A stretch of DNA of 64,000 bases, from NCBI RefSeq assembly GCF_009296315.1, contig NZ_WHLY01000002.1, forward strand, positions 6,448,966 through 6,512,965, read 5' to 3'. A program made the translations under genes and the position numbers. The DNA is from Salmonirosea aquatica. Lineage in GTDB: Bacteria > Bacteroidota > Bacteroidia > Cytophagales > Spirosomataceae. Under the pieces are notes generated by a model. The model saw only the letters and a list, made by a program, of their open reading frames with translations. It had not been told where the DNA came from and did no database searches. Position 1 is the stretch's first letter. Every line of letters begins with the position of its first letter. Below are positions 9,865 to 19,270 of the stretch, piece by piece.

Positions 9865-10199
9865 GTCGATTAGCTAAGGTCCGTACGCCAGTGTTTGAGT
9901 ATACATCTCTAACAGATGTAGTAACCTTGCAAAATTAGGTGCAAGGTGGTGAACTGTTCGGCTGGTTCCTTTCTGTAAGGACCACCGCCGTGACTAGCTC
10001 AATGGTTGCTGTAAGCATGGTGAATACTTCTGGTAGAATGTTCATGATTGTAACACAATTATTGTTCCAAAGGCACGCCCAAAAGATTGTTATCAATTAA
10101 TAAGGCATTAAGACGCTACTGGCTACACGTAATAGATTAGATCCCTTTGGGTGGGTGTGTTTATTACTAAAAGGATAGTGCATAATTTAGCTAATCGAC
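9865..10199 (+). ncRNA. Structured ncRNA upstream of DRT2-like reverse transcriptase
   Basis: The region is closed by a perfect 13-bp inverted repeat: GTCGATTAGCTAA at 9865-9877 and its complement at 10187-10199, seven bases before the RT start codon. Inside are ACATCT/AGATGT (hairpin near 9903-9919) and ACCTTGCA/TGCAAGGT (8-bp stem, 9923-9946), then a GGTGGT...ACCACC-closed arm near 9945-9986. DRT2 systems are known to encode a structured ncRNA directly upstream of the RT, used as template for rolling-circle reverse transcription. Position, size (about 335 nt) and closing stem fit that role. The identity as a DRT2 ncRNA is inferred from this context; boundaries are those of the stem. Confidence 0.6.
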
Positions 10200-10206
10200 A
10201 CTTTTT

Positions 10207-11733
10207 ATGAGTAGCTGGCTCAGATTGCGACAATACCTTCACATCTCCCCTAAATTTTCAAGTGGCGAATCAAAGGAAACCGACAAATCCAAATACTTCA
10301 TTATATCTTATGTAACTAACACTACAAATATAAAGCATCATAAATTCTCTCCACTTCTACACTATAAAATCCTGGAATCCAGATTTAGAAGAGATTAAAG
10401 ATTTATATTAAACGATAACAAAATAGGAAGAAGCCACAAGCTAAAACCAAGAGAAATATATTACTGCAACCATCTCGATTCTCAAATTTTCTCCTACTAT
10501 GCCAATAAAATTAATGCAGAATTAAAAAAGGTGTACGATAGTAACAAACTTTTAAATAATTCTGTAATAGGATATAGAAAAATAAAAACTAATGATTCTA
10601 CTAAACGTGGAAAATGCAATATTGATTTTGCATTTGAGGTATTTGATTATATCAAAGAGCATAAATCCCAAAACATATCAGTATTATGTCTGGATATAGA
10701 AAAATTTTTTGACAGTATTGATCCCCAGATTCTAAAAAGAAGCTGGGTAAACTTACTAAATTTAAAAACCTTACCAGATCACCACTACGCGGTATTTAAA
10801 GCAATTACAAGAGCAAGCTACATTGATTTAGAAAAATTGTTAAAAATTCATCCATATTTTGATATAAAAAAACTCAAATACTTTAAAAACTCTAACAAGA
10901 ATTCGTTATTTGAAAAATGGGATGACCTCAGGAAATTAAATGATAAATATAAAATCATTCATAGATATAATGGAAAATTAAAAAAGGGAATACCGCAAGG
11001 TACACCTATTAGTGCAGCACTTTCTAACCTATATTTTCTGGAAGTTGATATTGACTTATCCAACTTTGTTAATACTTGTAATGGGATATATAGGAGATAT
11101 TCTGATGATATATTAATTGTATGCGAAACAAAGAATTTATCTAAAATCAAAGATTACATACATGATGCTATTGAAAAAAAGCTAAATTTAAAAATACAAA
11201 AGACAAAAACCCAAGAATCATACTTGTTTCGACAAACTGTTGATAGCAAATGGAATCTAGAAACATTTCATTATAGAACTCATTTAAAAAAGTCAGTCAT
11301 ATCATATTTGGGTTTTGATTTTGATGGAGAGTACATTAGAGTTCGAAATAGTAGCATTTCTAATTTTTACAAAAAAATTAGAAGAAGAACTCATTATGCT
11401 AGACTTTCTAAAAAAATTAATAAGATGTCTATAAAAGCCAAAGATGAATGGATATTTAGGCGGTCTTTATTCAAGTCCAGTTCTCATCTTGGTGTTAATT
11501 TAAAAAAGAAACGCTCCACATCAAAACGCGGAAATTATATCGCTTATCTATATAATGCTGCAAATAGATTACCTGAAACAAATAGGCAAAAAATTATTAG
11601 CCAGATTAGAAACCACTGGAAGATAATTTATAAATCTATTAAAGAAAATGAGGAGAAATATGAATTACCAAAACCACCAAAGCCAAAAATGAAAAGATAT
11701 AAACGTTACAAAACCCAAATCCGTGGGCTATGA
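10207..11733 (+). pseudogene. DRT2/UG2-like antiviral reverse transcriptase with in-frame stop at codon 64
   Basis: One frame runs from ATG 10207 to 11733 (508 codons) with a single TAA at 10396-10398. Before the stop it reads WLRLRQYLHISPKF and on through SPLLHYKILESRFRRD; after it, KPREIYYCNHLDSQIFSYYA, SVLCLDIEKFFDSID, KGIPQGTPISAALSNLYF and RRYSDDILIV, i.e. RT motifs including the YxDD box. The residues just after the stop belong to the conserved RT N-terminus, so the open frame beginning at GTG 10531 is not a complete protein. There is no maturase X or endonuclease domain. The LPDHHYAVFKAITRASYID block and the upstream ncRNA point to DRT2 (UG2), a phage-defence RT. It is strongly AT-rich against its neighbours, suggesting transfer. 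The stop may be real inactivation or a base error; the frame is kept on both sides. Confidence 0.7.
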
Positions 11734-11856
11734 GATACAGCTCTTAGGTCCGCCCGTAGCCATTTTATCAGCGATTAGGTCGTCACGACTTATAAATGAG
11801 ATGATAAGGCTGTTGATTTCAGAAATTCCCCTTCTTGAAAAAGTATACACCGAATT

Positions 11857-11994
11857 TCACCGGTGCTTTAATTTATCGATAAAGTCCTTCATCTTACGAT
11901 GACGCTCCATCACGAGGGCGAAATTAGTAGAATTTATTGACGGTGAGCTGGCCTTCATTTCCTGAAAGCTTTTATATTTCTCTTTCTTTTTCAT
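11857..11994 (-). CDS. Small hypothetical protein (45 aa)
   Basis: Minus strand, start MKKKEKYKSFQEM at 11994, end at 11857. It is charged and helical with FALVMERHRKMKDFIDKL near the C-terminus. A longer reading from 12072 would add a hydrophobic segment but has poor coding character. It is convergent with the RT gene. No family recognised. Confidence 0.4.
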   Translation of the reverse strand: MKKKEKYKSFQEMKASSPSINSTNFALVMERHRKMKDFIDKLKHR

Positions 11995-12084
11995 GAGAAA
12001 GCGACATTTTATACAAACAAATATAGATAAAGCCCGGTAAAAAAGGAAAATGTAGCTAGTGGAGTCTTTCATTTCTTAATCCGT

Positions 12085-12103
12085 GGGCTGTGTCCCACAG
12101 CCC
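12085..12103. repeat. Short perfect hairpin in RT-island flank
   Basis: GGGCTGTG and CACAGCCC form an 8-bp stem with a 3-base loop. The preceding AATCCGTGGGCT is also found at the end of the RT gene (about 11720-11731), so the same 12-mer occurs twice, about 360 bp apart. Apart from the small ORF at 11857-11994 the stretch 11734-12312 holds no other gene I can support. Confidence 0.4.
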
Positions 12104-12312
12104 CTACCCAAACGCCAAAGTACCACGGTTTGAATTAATAACACTAGCCGCGCACCGAATACTAATTTTCGATAAGATTACTTGATCACTCTTTCAGAAT
12201 TCTCCCCTGGAAAACTTGTCGCTTTTTTGGGCTCACGGCCTGTAAAAAAAACTACCCTGCGTACGGCCAGCGTCTGGCAAAAGGGGGCATGGAGTCCCTA
12301 TCGTATGGATTC

Positions 12313-13442
12313 TCAAAAAGCCTCCCCGATAAAGAAGTAAAAGCCCGGGCCCTCGTTGGTCAGGGCGACATCGAGGCGGGTGTAGACGTCTTTCTTGGGG
12401 AATATCAGGAACCGCACCCCGGCCCCACCCGACCACACGATGTTGTCGAAAGAGAGCTTACGGAAATCATTGAAAACAGTACCACTGCTGCCGAACACGG
12501 CCGCTCCCCACCGTTTGGCAAAAGGGAAGGGGAGCATCCGGTATTCGACCTGAGCGGCCAGCTGGTTTTTGTCCCGAAAGCGACCCAAATAGTAGCCCCG
12601 GTTGATGCTTTCGCCCCCCAGCTGAGCCAGCTGATTGAACGGCGTGTTGCCGACGTTGAACTGACCCAGGACTTGGGCAGCCAGCACATCGCGCTCATTG
12701 ATGCTTTTGTAGAACCGGTTGTCGGAAATAATTGTGGTGAAGGAGAAATCGCTGCCCCAAGTTTTGTCGTACCGCAGCAGGGCCAGCTCCGAGAAGACAC
12801 CCTCCCTGACATTGAGAACATTGTGGCGCGTATCATACATCAGCCCCAGGCCAAAAGCCAGGTTGGCCGAACCGGTCCCCCGGTGGGTAGCTCTACATCC
12901 GAGGAAGAAGCCGGCACGAAACTGACGGAGCTCAACCGTTGAAAGTCCAGCTCCAGTCCGGCGTAAAAGTTGGGTAGCATCTGCCGCAAGGCCCGCTCTT
13001 TGATTTGCAGCTGTCTGGTATTGACCAACGCGACGTGCTCGGCGGGCGAATCGGGACCAATGCCATGGAAAAGCACGGGAAAGCTCTGGTAACGGAATCG
13101 GCCCGGAAATATCCATTTGTTCTTATCGGTAAACAGGTTGTGGTCAAACCAGAGCCCGTACTGGTTTTCCAGGGTAAAGAACGTGAAACCGTTGACTTCG
13201 CTGAGGCGGTTGGTGGTGTCCCCTTTGGCATAATAGACATATAGGCTGCTCAGCCCAATCTCCCAGCTGGTTTCGGGTGCATAGCCGATGGTAGGGTACA
13301 CCAGAAACTGGGGCCTTGCATTGGACGAAGTGTCGTTGGCTAGACTGTTGATGTAGCGGGTAAGAAAATTTGTTTTCTGGGCCCAGGCCGAGGTTTGACA
13401 CAGAAGGGCATATAAAGCAAGGGTTAGCAACCAATTTTTCAT
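12313..13442 (-). CDS. Omp85/BamA-C-terminal-like outer membrane beta-barrel protein, frameshifted
   Basis: The N-terminal part (13442 down to about 12880) begins with a signal peptide MKNWLLTLALYALLCQTSAWA and has alternating barrel-strand pattern. The C-terminal part is in another frame (GLMYDTRHNVLNVREG, GGESINRGYYLGRFRDKNQL, and a final strand ending in phenylalanine, FFIGEAF). These are typical of the surface-antigen (bacterial Omp85/D15) barrel. Adding one C to the CCCCC run at 12877-12881 (plus strand) joins the frames as LPTGGTGSANLAFG, giving about 376 residues. No POTRA domains are present. The break is most likely a homopolymer error. It acts in the outer membrane; the specific function is unknown. 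Confidence 0.75.
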
Positions 13443-13637
13443 AGAGATTAGGATACAATACTGTTAAACTGACTCGCGGGACGGTACCATCGACCTATTA
13501 ACACGCAGCGGAACCTTTTGATTGGATAAGCCGGTAAAATGGGCAAGGTACTGTCTGGTACCCCCGCGACGCCTCTGGCCGAAGCCCTGTCCCACGGCCC
13601 GGAATCCAACTTCCGGAAGAGGTACCTTACCCGGCTG

Positions 13638-14402
13638 TCAAAGCTCCTTCCGGTCCGCAGGTGGCAGCTTTTCCTGTCTGGCCAGGTCGTCCAGCCAACG
13701 CATGCGGTAGGCATTCATGGCCGTCTTGCCCAGGCTGTCGATGAGCCGGTAGTTGACCACCAGCCCCACGGCGGCTCCCACGCCGGGGATGAGCTGGGCC
13801 ATCTTGGCCAGGTCGATGTAGTCGCGGTACTCGAGCTGGAAGGTGAGCCAGTCAAACTGGTTGATGTCGTCGGGCAGGAGTTGGCTTTGCTCATCCCACC
13901 GCTCCATCTGTCCATACACCTCCCGACGCCGCTCCTGGCTCGAAAAAGCCAGCTGGAAAATGTGCAGAATGTAGAGCCGCTCGCGGTAGTCGTCGATGGG
14001 GTACCCGTAAAGGGCCGCTATTTCGAATAGCATTTTCATTTTGATGGCCAGCAGCAGCGGGAAGTCGGCCATCGCCAGCCAGAAGCCCCCCGCGCCAGTG
14101 AGCGCACCTTCAGTCGCCCCGGTTTTCTTATAAAATCCGATCCGATCCCGCACGTCTGCCTCGCGCACTTGCAAAGACGCATCGGTGTCCGGCAGGCGGG
14201 TGGTGTACCCCGCGCCGTAGAGTACTCCCCGGGTCATCTGCTTAATGGTCGCCGTTACGGCCTGGTGTACCTTGGCGGGTATGATGCGATTGAGGCGCCG
14301 CTGCACCGCCTTGGCCAGCCGGTTGGCTGCCGACGGGGGGCGCTGCATTTTTTGCTGCCACTGCAGCAGCTCGTGCCGGGTGAGTTCTTCGTAAAGCGTC
14401 AT
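13638..14402 (-). CDS. EcsC family protein
   Basis: 254 residues starting MTLYEELTRHELLQW. It shows the EcsC-family pattern: an early tryptophan, a helical N-terminus, the Gly/Ala-rich central segment TEGALTGAGGFWLAMADFPL, and LIPGVGAAVGLVVNYRLIDS near the end. EcsC was named from an ABC-transporter-linked operon in Bacillus; its biochemical role is unclear. There is no transporter gene next to it. About 195 bp of gene-free sequence separates it from the barrel-protein gene. Confidence 0.8.
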   Translation of the reverse strand: MTLYEELTRHELLQWQQKMQRPPSAANRLAKAVQRRLNRIIPAKVHQAVTATIKQMTRGVLYGAGYTTRLPDTDASLQVREADVRDRIGFYKKTGATEGALTGAGGFWLAMADFPLLLAIKMKMLFEIAALYGYPIDDYRERLYILHIFQLAFSSQERRREVYGQMERWDEQSQLLPDDINQFDWLTFQLEYRDYIDLAKMAQLIPGVGAAVGLVVNYRLIDSLGKTAMNAYRMRWLDDLARQEKLPPADRKEL

Positions 14403-14631
14403 GGTGTTTTGAAATCAAGGTACCTTGGTAGGGCAAGGTCACTCAATATACTACTTTTCAGGTCAGTCGCTTTGCTTTTTTTCTCTTTTGACAGGTCATG
14501 TCAACCCTTTTCAAAACAGAACCGTGTACGGCTTATATCCAGCCTGAGCCCAATCAAACGGTGGAAATTTGAAATAAAGGATTCAAAAGCTATATTTCAA
14601 TCTGATTCTGGATTCAAAAACCCTACCCCTT

Positions 14632-15432
14632 ATGCATAAAACACTTTACGCCTTGTCACTCCTGGCGGTCGGCTGCACCCAACAGCCCGCTGAACAGGCA
14701 AAAAATCCCTTCTCCTCCGGCCAATGGATAGACCTGAGCTACGAATTTTCGGACGAAACCCCGTACTGGCCCACCAGCGGGCCCTTTCGCCTGAATACGG
14801 ATTTCGAAGGCATCACCCCCGGCGGGTATTACTATTCGGCCTACAACTTCTGCGCGGCCGAACACGGGGGTACCCACCTGGATGCGCCGGTCCATTTTGC
14901 CGAGGGTAAGTGGAGTACTGAGCAAATCCCCCTGGAAAACCTGACGGGCGATGCTGTCGTAATCGATGTTTCAGAAAAAGCCCGTACCAATTCGGATTAC
15001 CAGGTTACCGTCGGCGATATTGAAGCCTGGGAAAAAACCAACGGCCCGATTCCCGACCAGGCGATCGTTTTGTTTCGGACGGGGCATGGTACCTTGTATC
15101 CGGATGCCAAAAATTATTTAGGTACCGACGAACGGGGCGCGGAAGCCGTAGCCAAACTACATTTTCCGGGCATCGATCCGGAGGCGGCCGAGTGGCTCGT
15201 GGGTAACCGGAAAATCAAAGCCGTAGGGATCGACACCGCCAGCATCGACTTCGGCCAGTCGAAGGACTTTAAAACCCACCAGCTATTTTACGGGGCCAAC
15301 ATCCCGGGTTTTGAGAATGTCGCCAATCTGGATAAGGTACCCACGAAAGGGGCGTATGTGGTGGCTCTTCCCATGAAGATAAAAGGCGGCAGCGGGGCAC
15401 CGCTGAGAATCGTTGCCTGGTTGCAGGATTGA
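14632..15432 (+). CDS. Cyclase-family (kynurenine-formamidase-like) lipoprotein
   Basis: 266 residues; the start MHKTLYALSLLAVGC contains a lipobox (AVGC), so the protein is probably lipid-anchored outside the cytoplasm. HGGTHLDAPVHF is the metal-binding HxGTHxDxPxHF motif of the cyclase family (PF04199), metal-dependent amide or lactone hydrolases. A later block GIDTASIDFGQS and the His in THQLFYGANI also match. Substrate unknown; an exported member is less usual than the cytosolic KynB type. Confidence 0.85.
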   Translation: MHKTLYALSLLAVGCTQQPAEQAKNPFSSGQWIDLSYEFSDETPYWPTSGPFRLNTDFEGITPGGYYYSAYNFCAAEHGGTHLDAPVHFAEGKWSTEQIPLENLTGDAVVIDVSEKARTNSDYQVTVGDIEAWEKTNGPIPDQAIVLFRTGHGTLYPDAKNYLGTDERGAEAVAKLHFPGIDPEAAEWLVGNRKIKAVGIDTASIDFGQSKDFKTHQLFYGANIPGFENVANLDKVPTKGAYVVALPMKIKGGSGAPLRIVAWLQD

Positions 15433-15542
15433 GTACCTACCCTACCTTTCACAAAGTAAAAAAAACGAATTAGCAACCGGGTAGGGATTCGGCAGAGAAA
15501 TACGTGAGATTTGACCTCTGATAATACGCAATCAACGAAGGT

Positions 15543-18317
15543 ATGAGCCGCCTTGCATTCTGTCTGCTATTTTTTATCGCGGCCTGCGGTACTACCCCCG
15601 CCCAGACGGCCTCGCCCCAGCAGTCCTTGAATCAATACGTGGCTTTTCTGAACCAGTCGGTGGAAGAGGTAATCCGCCGGTTCGACATGGTGCGCGCTTA
15701 CCAGGAAGATGTGACCCGTTATCGGAACAAGCCTGATTTCCTGTTGAGGTTGGCTTCTTCGGGGCCGTTGGAAGAATTTTATTACCAAAAAGCCTTGGCG
15801 GGCAGCGGACTGACCGCCAGCGAAAAACAACACCTCAACGCCGGTACCGAAGCGCTCTGGCAGCTGCTCACCCAACTAGATCAAACCGGCAAAGCCCTGG
15901 AAACCTACGTCCGGCTGAAAAACTACCAGAACGACAATCTTCGCCAGTCCGATCAATTGATTAGCGAAATGCAGGCTCATTTTTTGGCGTTCAGCCGGGA
16001 TAAAACCGCGCTTTTTGAGCAGATTCAGAGCGTGTACCGTCATTACCTACCGACCTCGCCTACCGACCCCTACCTGGCCACCGAAAAAGATATGGAGCAA
16101 ATCCTACTGAGTCAGCAGCAACTACTCGATTCGCTGCCGTACTACCTGCAGGAAGATCAACCCACCGTATGGCCTGTGGACCGGGTGCAGGCAAGTATGC
16201 TGGCCGATGAAAAATGGTTGGGTACTTTTGGTAAGGCTCAATCAAAAATTGCCTACCCTGCTTCCGATATGGTGAATGCTTTCAAATCGGAACTCCTGGC
16301 CATACAGGCCGTAAAGCAGCGAGCCATTGACGAAAACACCTATGCCGCCCGGCAGTCGGCCCACTATGGCAATGGGGTTTATCTGTCGTTGATCAAACAG
16401 TACAATCAGGGTCTGCTGGGCATTCATCGCAGTTTTGTCCTGTACAGCAAATCGGCCCGTCCGCTACTCGACTATCCGTCGTATAGCCCAGTCTTTACAC
16501 CGCAGTCTTCCCAATCGGTCGCTCCGACCACAGCCCGGACGGTACCTTTTCAAGACAAACCCCGTCCCGACTTTACCCTCAAACCGTCCGCCACTCCGGC
16601 TTCCCGCGCGCTGTTTGAAACCCTGAATGGCTACGTGGAATGGATCAATGAGTCGCTGCGGCAGATGCATACCTTACAGGTACTTGTGCGCAACTATCAG
16701 CAGTCGGCCGAATATTACCGTGATCCGGCCCGCGCTTCGCAACGGGCAAACCTCACGTATTCCCACGAGGACTTTAAGGTACCTCTTTCGGCCTATCAGC
16801 TCCTGATGACCCACAGCACATCCTTACCCGGACCGTACCGCACGGCGGTTCAGGATCAGGCGGAGGTACTTAGGAGTATGTTACAGGAAATGGATGGCCT
16901 GAGCATTGAGTTGATTTCGTACACCCGTGAAAAACAGTATTTGCAGGATCGATTGACCCGTTCCGATGCCATACTGAACCGTTACGCCCATCTGTTCGAT
17001 ACGTTCGATCAAAAGAAAGAGCAGCTATATACCGACATCAGGCGCATTTATGAAAGCTACCCGGCAGCTAGTCCCACCAGTTCGTGGCAGGTAGCCGGGC
17101 ATGCTTTACAGCGTACGCTGGATGAGGATCATGAAATTTTGTTTGGCGTAAAAGGGTACCTGAAAGGGGAAGCCAATCAGCTACCCGGCACCACCCGGGC
17201 AGAAACCAGCGCCCGGCAACTGATTGCCGATGAGTACCAGAACCTGAAGGGGTTGCCGCGCTATGGGCGGAGTAATGGCCTGTGTCCCTACTCGCCCTAC
17301 GAAGACCTGGCCGAGAACACATCCCGTTTCGCTGGCATGGCACAGGCCGTCAAGCCCGTCCCGGCCAATTATACCCGGCACCCGTACGAATCCTTTTACT
17401 ACTTCTACAACAATGAGCTGGTTTATCAGTACAACAAGTTCAGCGAACTGGCGGCCGGGAAAAACATCCTGTTGCTCAAAGCAGTTCGACAACCCGACCT
17501 CTTCATTCTCCAACGCTTTCCTGCCCGGGCGGCAGTAGCGGCCAACACCCGACCTTCCGCCAAGCAAGGGGTACCTGACAACAAGCCGATTGTAGAAAAC
17601 AAACCAGCCGAAAAACTTTCCGGGAAGCCCGCGAATGAATCCATCGCAGCAATTGATCCACAAAAGCCACAGATAGTTCGCGACACGGTTTATATAAAAG
17701 AAACCCGGGTAGATACCGTTTACATCGACCGAACCGATCAGCGGGAGGTCACGCGTTCCTTGGCCGGTTTTGCAGCGAACAACATGATTTTGCTGCTGGA
17801 TGTGTCGGGATCAATGGATTCGCCGGTCAAACTACCTTTGCTGAAGCGCTCCATCAAATCGTTGCTCCCGCTGCTCCGTCCCGAGGATCAACTCTCGATC
17901 GTGGTGTATTCGGGCAAGGCCCGGATTGCCCTTAAACCTACCTCGGGCGCCGAAACGGCCATGATCGCCCGGGTCATCGACCAACTCAGCTCGACCGGCG
18001 AAACGGATGGAAACGGCGGGCTCACGCTGGCTTACAAGGTAGCCAACAAACAATACATCCGGGCGGGAAACAACCGGATTATTCTGGCCACCGATGGCGA
18101 GTTTCCCGTCAGCAATGAAGTACTTCAACTGATTGACGAGAACGCCCGCCAGGATATTTTTCTGACGGTATTTACTTTTGGTCGAAATCCGTTTATGGGG
18201 AAAAATCTCAAAAAACTCAGTCAGGCAGGCAGGGGTACCTATACCCACGTTACCGACCAAACGGCTGATTTGCAGCTTATTCTGGAAGCCCAGGCGAAGC
18301 AGGTACCTTCTAAATAA
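15543..18317 (+). CDS. Large lipoprotein with duplicated helical region and C-terminal VWA domain
   Basis: 924 residues. The start MSRLAFCLLFFIAACG has a lipobox-like IAAC. Two helical segments of about 250 residues each look homologous: LNQYVAFLNQSVEEV and IQSVYRHYLPTSPTDP in the first, LNGYVEWINESLRQM and IRRIYESYPAASPTSS in the second. A low-complexity linker follows (residues about 655-720). The C-terminal von Willebrand A domain has the MIDAS motif DVSGSM (MILLLDVSGSM), PEDQLSIVVYSG, and the conserved ATDGEF block. VWA domains bind metal and protein partners; the location (periplasmic or surface) is inferred from the lipobox. Confidence 0.82.
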   Translation: MSRLAFCLLFFIAACGTTPAQTASPQQSLNQYVAFLNQSVEEVIRRFDMVRAYQEDVTRYRNKPDFLLRLASSGPLEEFYYQKALAGSGLTASEKQHLNAGTEALWQLLTQLDQTGKALETYVRLKNYQNDNLRQSDQLISEMQAHFLAFSRDKTALFEQIQSVYRHYLPTSPTDPYLATEKDMEQILLSQQQLLDSLPYYLQEDQPTVWPVDRVQASMLADEKWLGTFGKAQSKIAYPASDMVNAFKSELLAIQAVKQRAIDENTYAARQSAHYGNGVYLSLIKQYNQGLLGIHRSFVLYSKSARPLLDYPSYSPVFTPQSSQSVAPTTARTVPFQDKPRPDFTLKPSATPASRALFETLNGYVEWINESLRQMHTLQVLVRNYQQSAEYYRDPARASQRANLTYSHEDFKVPLSAYQLLMTHSTSLPGPYRTAVQDQAEVLRSMLQEMDGLSIELISYTREKQYLQDRLTRSDAILNRYAHLFDTFDQKKEQLYTDIRRIYESYPAASPTSSWQVAGHALQRTLDEDHEILFGVKGYLKGEANQLPGTTRAETSARQLIADEYQNLKGLPRYGRSNGLCPYSPYEDLAENTSRFAGMAQAVKPVPANYTRHPYESFYYFYNNELVYQYNKFSELAAGKNILLLKAVRQPDLFILQRFPARAAVAANTRPSAKQGVPDNKPIVENKPAEKLSGKPANESIAAIDPQKPQIVRDTVYIKETRVDTVYIDRTDQREVTRSLAGFAANNMILLLDVSGSMDSPVKLPLLKRSIKSLLPLLRPEDQLSIVVYSGKARIALKPTSGAETAMIARVIDQLSSTGETDGNGGLTLAYKVANKQYIRAGNNRIILATDGEFPVSNEVLQLIDENARQDIFLTVFTFGRNPFMGKNLKKLSQAGRGTYTHVTDQTADLQLILEAQAKQVPSK

Positions 18318-18358
18318 TAGCAGTTTGGCAGCTAGGGCTTGTTAGCCGATTCGCTAAC

Positions 18359-19213
18359 TCAATCTCGTTTCCTGATCAGCCCCTCCTGCACCACGGAGGC
18401 TACCAACTGCCCCTGCTGATCGAACACGCTGCCCCGGGTGAAGCCGCGCGCATTAGAGGCGCTGGGGCTATCGAGTGCATAAAGCAGCCACTCATCGATG
18501 CGAAAAGAGCGGTGAAACCACATGGCGTGGTCCAGGCTGGCGAGGAACAGTTCGTTGGGTTTTACCTTATCCCAATGGGGCAAGGTAGCGGTAGTCAGCA
18601 GATTATAATCGGAGGCATAAGCCAGAATCGCCTGGTGCAGCCGGATGTCGTCGGGTAGCTCGCCCTTGGCCTTCACCCACACGTGCCGAAACGGCGCGTA
18701 CTCCTTACCCGACATCGGGTTCAACTTTTCGACCGGGCGAAATTCCAACGGCCGGGGAAAGGTGAGACTCCGGTAAATTTCCGGAGCTGCTTCTTTGAAT
18801 ACCTCCGCGAGCTTCTCGTCCGACACCAGCATGTCGGGCGAAGGTACATTGGGCATACTGATCTGATGGTCCAACCCTTCCTGCACCGACTGAAACGACG
18901 CGCCCATGCTGAAAATGGGGGTACCTTTCTGGATCGCGACAACGCGGCGGGTGGAGAAACTCCCCCCGTCCCGGATGCGGTCGACTTCATAAATGATCGG
19001 CTGGCTGATATCACCCGCTAGAATGAAATAGGCCTGCATGGAATGTACCAGCCGGTCGTCGGGTACGGTACGCTGACAGGCGTTCAGGGCCTGCGCCAGT
19101 ACCTGTCCGCCAAACACCCGTTTCCAGGGCGCCTGGTAATTGGCCCCCCGATAAATATTTTCCTCAATTTTTTCGAGGTTAAGAAGGTCGATCAATTCCT
19201 GGACGTTGGTCAT
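18359..19213 (-). CDS. tesB: Acyl-CoA thioesterase II
   Basis: 284 residues. It shows the double-hotdog TesB layout: YRGANYQAPWKRVFGGQVLAQAL at the start (split: FGGQVLAQAL is the hallmark), VHSMQAYFILAGD, the DGGSFSTRRV motif, and in the second hotdog SLDHAMWFHRSFRIDEWLLY and GFTRGSVFDQQGQLVASV. The enzyme hydrolyses acyl-CoA to free acid and CoA in the cytosol. It runs leftward; 57 bp separate it from the rluF stop. Confidence 0.92.
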   Translation of the reverse strand: MTNVQELIDLLNLEKIEENIYRGANYQAPWKRVFGGQVLAQALNACQRTVPDDRLVHSMQAYFILAGDISQPIIYEVDRIRDGGSFSTRRVVAIQKGTPIFSMGASFQSVQEGLDHQISMPNVPSPDMLVSDEKLAEVFKEAAPEIYRSLTFPRPLEFRPVEKLNPMSGKEYAPFRHVWVKAKGELPDDIRLHQAILAYASDYNLLTTATLPHWDKVKPNELFLASLDHAMWFHRSFRIDEWLLYALDSPSASNARGFTRGSVFDQQGQLVASVVQEGLIRKRD

Positions 19214-19270
19214 TTTGGGGCTATTGGCTGTTAGCCATTGGCTGATGGCTTAATGATTATTATAAGTTAT

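Noticed and set aside
10207..11733. Group II intron or diversity-generating retroelement
   Set aside because: No maturase X or endonuclease domain, no intron domain V-like hairpin after the RT, and no template/variable repeat pair near it.
12289..12942. Plus-strand open frame of 217 codons
   Set aside because: Antisense to the Omp85-like gene; lacks protein-like composition and is explained by GC-rich codon structure on the other strand.
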